A DNA stretch of 64,000 bases from Actinoplanes campanulatus (GTDB taxonomy: Bacteria; Actinomycetota; Actinomycetes; Mycobacteriales; Micromonosporaceae): contig NZ_BMPW01000001.1 of the NCBI RefSeq assembly GCF_014647795.1, positions 806,001 through 870,000 on the forward strand, written 5' to 3'. Made by a program: the position numbers and the translations under genes. The notes beneath the pieces were generated by a model. It was not told the origin of the DNA. It made no database searches and saw only the letters and a program-made list of their open reading frames with translations. Positions 61,791-64,000 of this stretch are shown one piece after another; position 1 is the stretch's first letter, and the number at the start of each line of letters is the position of its first letter.

Positions 61791-61835
61791 CGACGCCGTG
61801 GCGGCTTTCGGGCCCCACGGCGTTCGTTTTTTGAT
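61791..61835 (+). terminator. Terminator of ilvD
   Basis: GACGCCGTGG / CCACGGCGT stem (one extra pair after a mismatch) with an 11-nt loop, then TTCGTTTTTTG: a clear rho-independent terminator 20 bp past the stop. Confidence 0.88.
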
Positions 61836-62201
61836 CGGTACGGGCATCGCCGTGCACAACCACAGCGGCGGCCGTTCCGCCGCACCTCGCGAGGCGCTGC
61901 CCGCTCCAGGCCGTAACGCGCCCGCCGGGCCGACGCGGGTGGTCACCCAAAAAGATCTTCACGGTCGGCCCCCGTCCTGTCTCGCCGACCGTGAAACAGC
62001 CCCAGAGCCAGCCGCGAAGATCCACTCGTCCCGGCCACGGAGCGCGCCCTGAGCTGGACGGCGGCCCACTGACCCCCCGCCCCCCGCAAAACGCCGCCGG
62101 TGTCGAGGCACGTGATTTGCCGCGGAGCGAAGCGGAGCCATCAGGCCCAGCGTTTTGCCGCGGAGCGAAGCGGAGCCATCAGGCCCAGCCGAGCAGCTCA
62201 G
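61836..62201. other. Intergenic region with dispersed repeat
   Basis: No gene. It contains the second copy of the palindromic element at 62091-62188; the rest is without recognised feature. Confidence 0.55.
62091..62188. repeat. Dispersed palindromic element, copy 2
   Basis: CCCCCGCAAAACGCCGCCGG then TGTCGAGGCACGTGATTTG match the arms of the copy at 6153-6281. A direct repeat follows: GCCGCGGAGCGAAGCGGAGC and CATCAGGCCCAG at 62118-62149 and 62157-62188. Here the right inverted arm is missing, so this copy is a half element with an added duplication. Confidence 0.8.
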
Positions 62202-63209
62202 TCAGTTCCAGGTGGGGAGGGGCTGGCCGGGTTGTTTGCGGCCCAGGTACTCCAGCACCTTGCGGCAGTCCAGGTTGGGCGAGCTGTAGGTGTGGCCCTT
62301 CAGCTTCTCCACGAGCGGCTGGTCGCCGGCCAGCTGGTCGAACTCGTTGTGGCAGGTCAGCCGGGTGTCGACGGCGGACTGCGGGATCCGCATGACATAC
62401 CGGGTGTCGGCGTGCAGGACGGTCAGCCACTCCTCGGTCTCGGCGATCGGGTAGCCGATGAACCGGCTCTCCGGGCGCACCTGGAGATCGTTGACGCCGT
62501 CGCCCAGGTCCTGCGTCGAGGTCACCGCGGTGCCGTTGATCAGGAAGGCCTGCGCGGACACCCACGGCGCGTCGAGGCTGTTCATGAATTGGAACGCCAG
62601 CGCGGCAGCGCCCAGGTAGACGACCGACAACCCCTGCCAACCGGTCAGCGTGTGTCCACGTTTGATCAGCCGCTCGTCGCTGGAGCGGGCCCAACGGTGG
62701 CGGAAGTGGCGGATCACCAGCTCCACGCAGAGCGCGGTGATGACCACGGCCAGGCAACGGCGCAGGTACGAGTACGGCGAGGCCAGGGCGGTCACCGCGG
62801 CCACGATCAGGATCAGCGGCCAGAGGGCGGGCTGGATCCGGGCACGGTAGCGGATCGCGAACCAGATCGTGCCCAGGGCGATCGCGGGCAGGATGTAGTA
62901 CGCATAGATGGTCACCGTGCCGAGCGCCACCTGCACCGGAGTCGCGGCGAGCAGGGCGGTCGTGGTGGTCAGCGAATACCGCGCGACGCCGTAGATCTTG
63001 ATGAGGAACAGCAGCAGGAGCAGGCTGGAGCCGACCGCCACCAGCTCCCGGGAGCTGATCCGGCCGTCCTGGTCACGGGTCTCGGCCACCGGCCGCGGAG
63101 CGGGAGGAACCTCCGGAGGAACATCCGGTGTGGACGTCGGGTGCTGCCTCGGGAGGGTCTCGGGGCTGGTCAGATGACGGGTGCGGGGACGTTTCTTCGG
63201 CTGTGCCAT
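62202..63209 (-). CDS. Conserved membrane protein of unknown function
   Basis: 335 aa from ATG 63209. Basic, Pro-rich N-terminus (about 1-45, MAQPKKRPRTRH, PDVPPEVPPAPRP), then hydrophobic segments at about 55-75, 80-100, 105-125, 135-160 and 195-210 and an extracytoplasmic C-terminal domain with Cys residues (LTCHNEFDQLAG, NLDCRKVLEYLG). No motif of known function. Downstream of it lies the dispersed repeat. It precedes the ABC permease on the same strand by about 220 bp. Confidence 0.7.
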   Translation of the reverse strand: MAQPKKRPRTRHLTSPETLPRQHPTSTPDVPPEVPPAPRPVAETRDQDGRISSRELVAVGSSLLLLLFLIKIYGVARYSLTTTTALLAATPVQVALGTVTIYAYYILPAIALGTIWFAIRYRARIQPALWPLILIVAAVTALASPYSYLRRCLAVVITALCVELVIRHFRHRWARSSDERLIKRGHTLTGWQGLSVVYLGAAALAFQFMNSLDAPWVSAQAFLINGTAVTSTQDLGDGVNDLQVRPESRFIGYPIAETEEWLTVLHADTRYVMRIPQSAVDTRLTCHNEFDQLAGDQPLVEKLKGHTYSSPNLDCRKVLEYLGRKQPGQPLPTWN

Positions 63210-63433
63210 CGCCGGTCGGCCTCTCTCGGATCCCGGTCTCCGACGGGGCCTCAGGGTAGGCATCGAAGGCAACGACACGCCAGAGGCGGCTCGCCGGTTC
63301 GGGCGGGCCGCGCGGAAGTCACGTCGGCTTCGGCGAGCGGGCCTCACCCGTACCCCCGAGGTCTGTGGAAAGGGGTGCGGCCCGCCCACCGGAAGCGATG
63401 GACGGGCCTCGACCCACTTGATCGTGGAGGGCG

Positions 63434-64000
63434 CTACTTGAGAGCGCCCTCCATGATGCCGCGGACCAGCTGCCGGCCGCCGATCAGCAGCAGGACGATC
63501 AGCGGGACCGTGGCGACGAAGGCGCCGGCCAGCACCCGGCGGTAGATCACGTAGTTGCCGCTGGCCAGGTCCGACAGGGCCACCATCGAGGTGGGGAAGT
63601 CGGTGCCGTTCAGCGTGATCAGCGGCCACTGGAAGTCGTTCCAGGTGGCCACGAAGGTGAGCAGGCCCAGCACGGCGAGGGCCGGCCGGATCGCCGGGAC
63701 CACGACGGTCCAGTAGATCCGCAGGGTGAGCGCACCGTCGATCCGGGCGGCCTCGACCAGCTCGTCCGGGATCGCGTGCCCGATGAACTGGCGCATGTAG
63801 AAGACGCCGAACGCGCTGACCAGGCCGGGCGCGATGACCGCGATCAGCTGACCGTTCCAGCCCAGTTTGCCCATCAGGATGTAGAGGGCGACCACGCCGA
63901 GCTGGTTCGGCACGGTCAGCGTCAGGATGACGACGAACATCAGGACGTTGTTGCCCTTGAAGCGCAGCTTGGCGAAGGCGAAGCCGGCCAGCGAGCAGAA
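63434..64000 (-). CDS. Carbohydrate ABC transporter permease (3' end, partial)
   Basis: The 5' end lies beyond the window; 188 codons plus stop are visible. MalG-type permease: several TM helices (VVILTLTVPNQLGVVALYILM and others) and the EAA loop EAARIDGALTLRIYWTVVVPAIRPAL that contacts the ATPase. C-terminal QLVRGIMEGALK is typical of MalG-like proteins. Probably sits in a sugar-uptake operon continuing outside the window. Confidence 0.88.
   Translation of the reverse strand, partial: FCSLAGFAFAKLRFKGNNVLMFVVILTLTVPNQLGVVALYILMGKLGWNGQLIAVIAPGLVSAFGVFYMRQFIGHAIPDELVEAARIDGALTLRIYWTVVVPAIRPALAVLGLLTFVATWNDFQWPLITLNGTDFPTSMVALSDLASGNYVIYRRVLAGAFVATVPLIVLLLIGGRQLVRGIMEGALK

Overview
This is 64 kb of very GC-rich actinobacterial chromosome. 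Gene content and order (ppk1-Nudix, cofC, gpsA, ddl, DUF3515, thiL, hup with a Lys/Ala tail, leuCD-ndgR, the ilv operon), GTG starts, many leaderless-looking starts and ATGA/GTGA overlaps point to Micromonosporaceae. An Actinoplanes-like genus is likely, but that is an inference from style, not a database match. Most of the window is conserved core, with accessory DNA at about 0-2 kb, 37.9-41.5 kb and 44.2-52.1 kb.

Layout. 0-2 kb: a DUF559-type nuclease-like gene bracketed by low-complexity repeats and a tandem family of 50-60 bp palindromes. 2-18.3 kb: core genes thiL, an Lrp-type RAM protein, DUF3515, ddl, a PLP lyase, gpsA, plsC, cofC, a CSD-like protein, ppk1, Nudix/phosphatase, hup, leuD, leuC and ndgR. 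18.4-24.9 kb: a LAL-type LuxR regulator, a hydrolase pair, two tRNA-Glu(CTC) and one tRNA-Gln(CTG), each with its own hairpin, and a TetR/NmrA divergon. 25-30 kb: an FAH-family enzyme, an XRE/ABC-2 operon with a palindromic operator, a 3-methyladenine glycosylase-like gene and a tyrosine phosphatase. 30-37.4 kb: citramalate synthase behind an attenuator, a short threonyl-tRNA synthetase paralogue, acetyltransferase, EEP phosphatase and an M16 peptidase pair. 37.5-41.5 kb: arfB-like gene, then an island of decayed genes closed by a divergent, frameshifted copy of the arfB 3' end, then an Rpn-like nuclease. 41.6-43.9 kb: ilvE and leuB. 44.2-51.8 kb: three secreted Ala-rich, ALF-repeat-like proteins, one with a polymorphic-toxin architecture and a small downstream ORF as candidate immunity gene. 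52-61.8 kb: serA, ilvC, ilvN, ilvB with leader attenuator, a GGDEF-EAL protein and ilvD. 62-64 kb: a membrane protein and the 3' part of a sugar ABC permease.

How the genes work together. The backbone is branched-chain amino acid synthesis: cimA supplies 2-ketobutyrate from pyruvate; ilvBN, ilvC, ilvD and ilvE make Ile and Val; leuCD and leuB make Leu (leuA is not here). Two separate leader peptides, MTHSVLIIRT before cimA and MCFASRVLI before ilvB, each place Val-Leu-Ile codons next to a pausing hairpin and a rho-independent terminator, so ribosome attenuation by the same amino acids probably coordinates the two loci. An IclR-type NdgR divergent from leuCD adds a repressor/activator layer. 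The short ThrRS paralogue has a possible Thr-Thr-Thr leader. The most promising less-described material is the ALF-repeat toxin-like cluster and the arfB-3'-end island.
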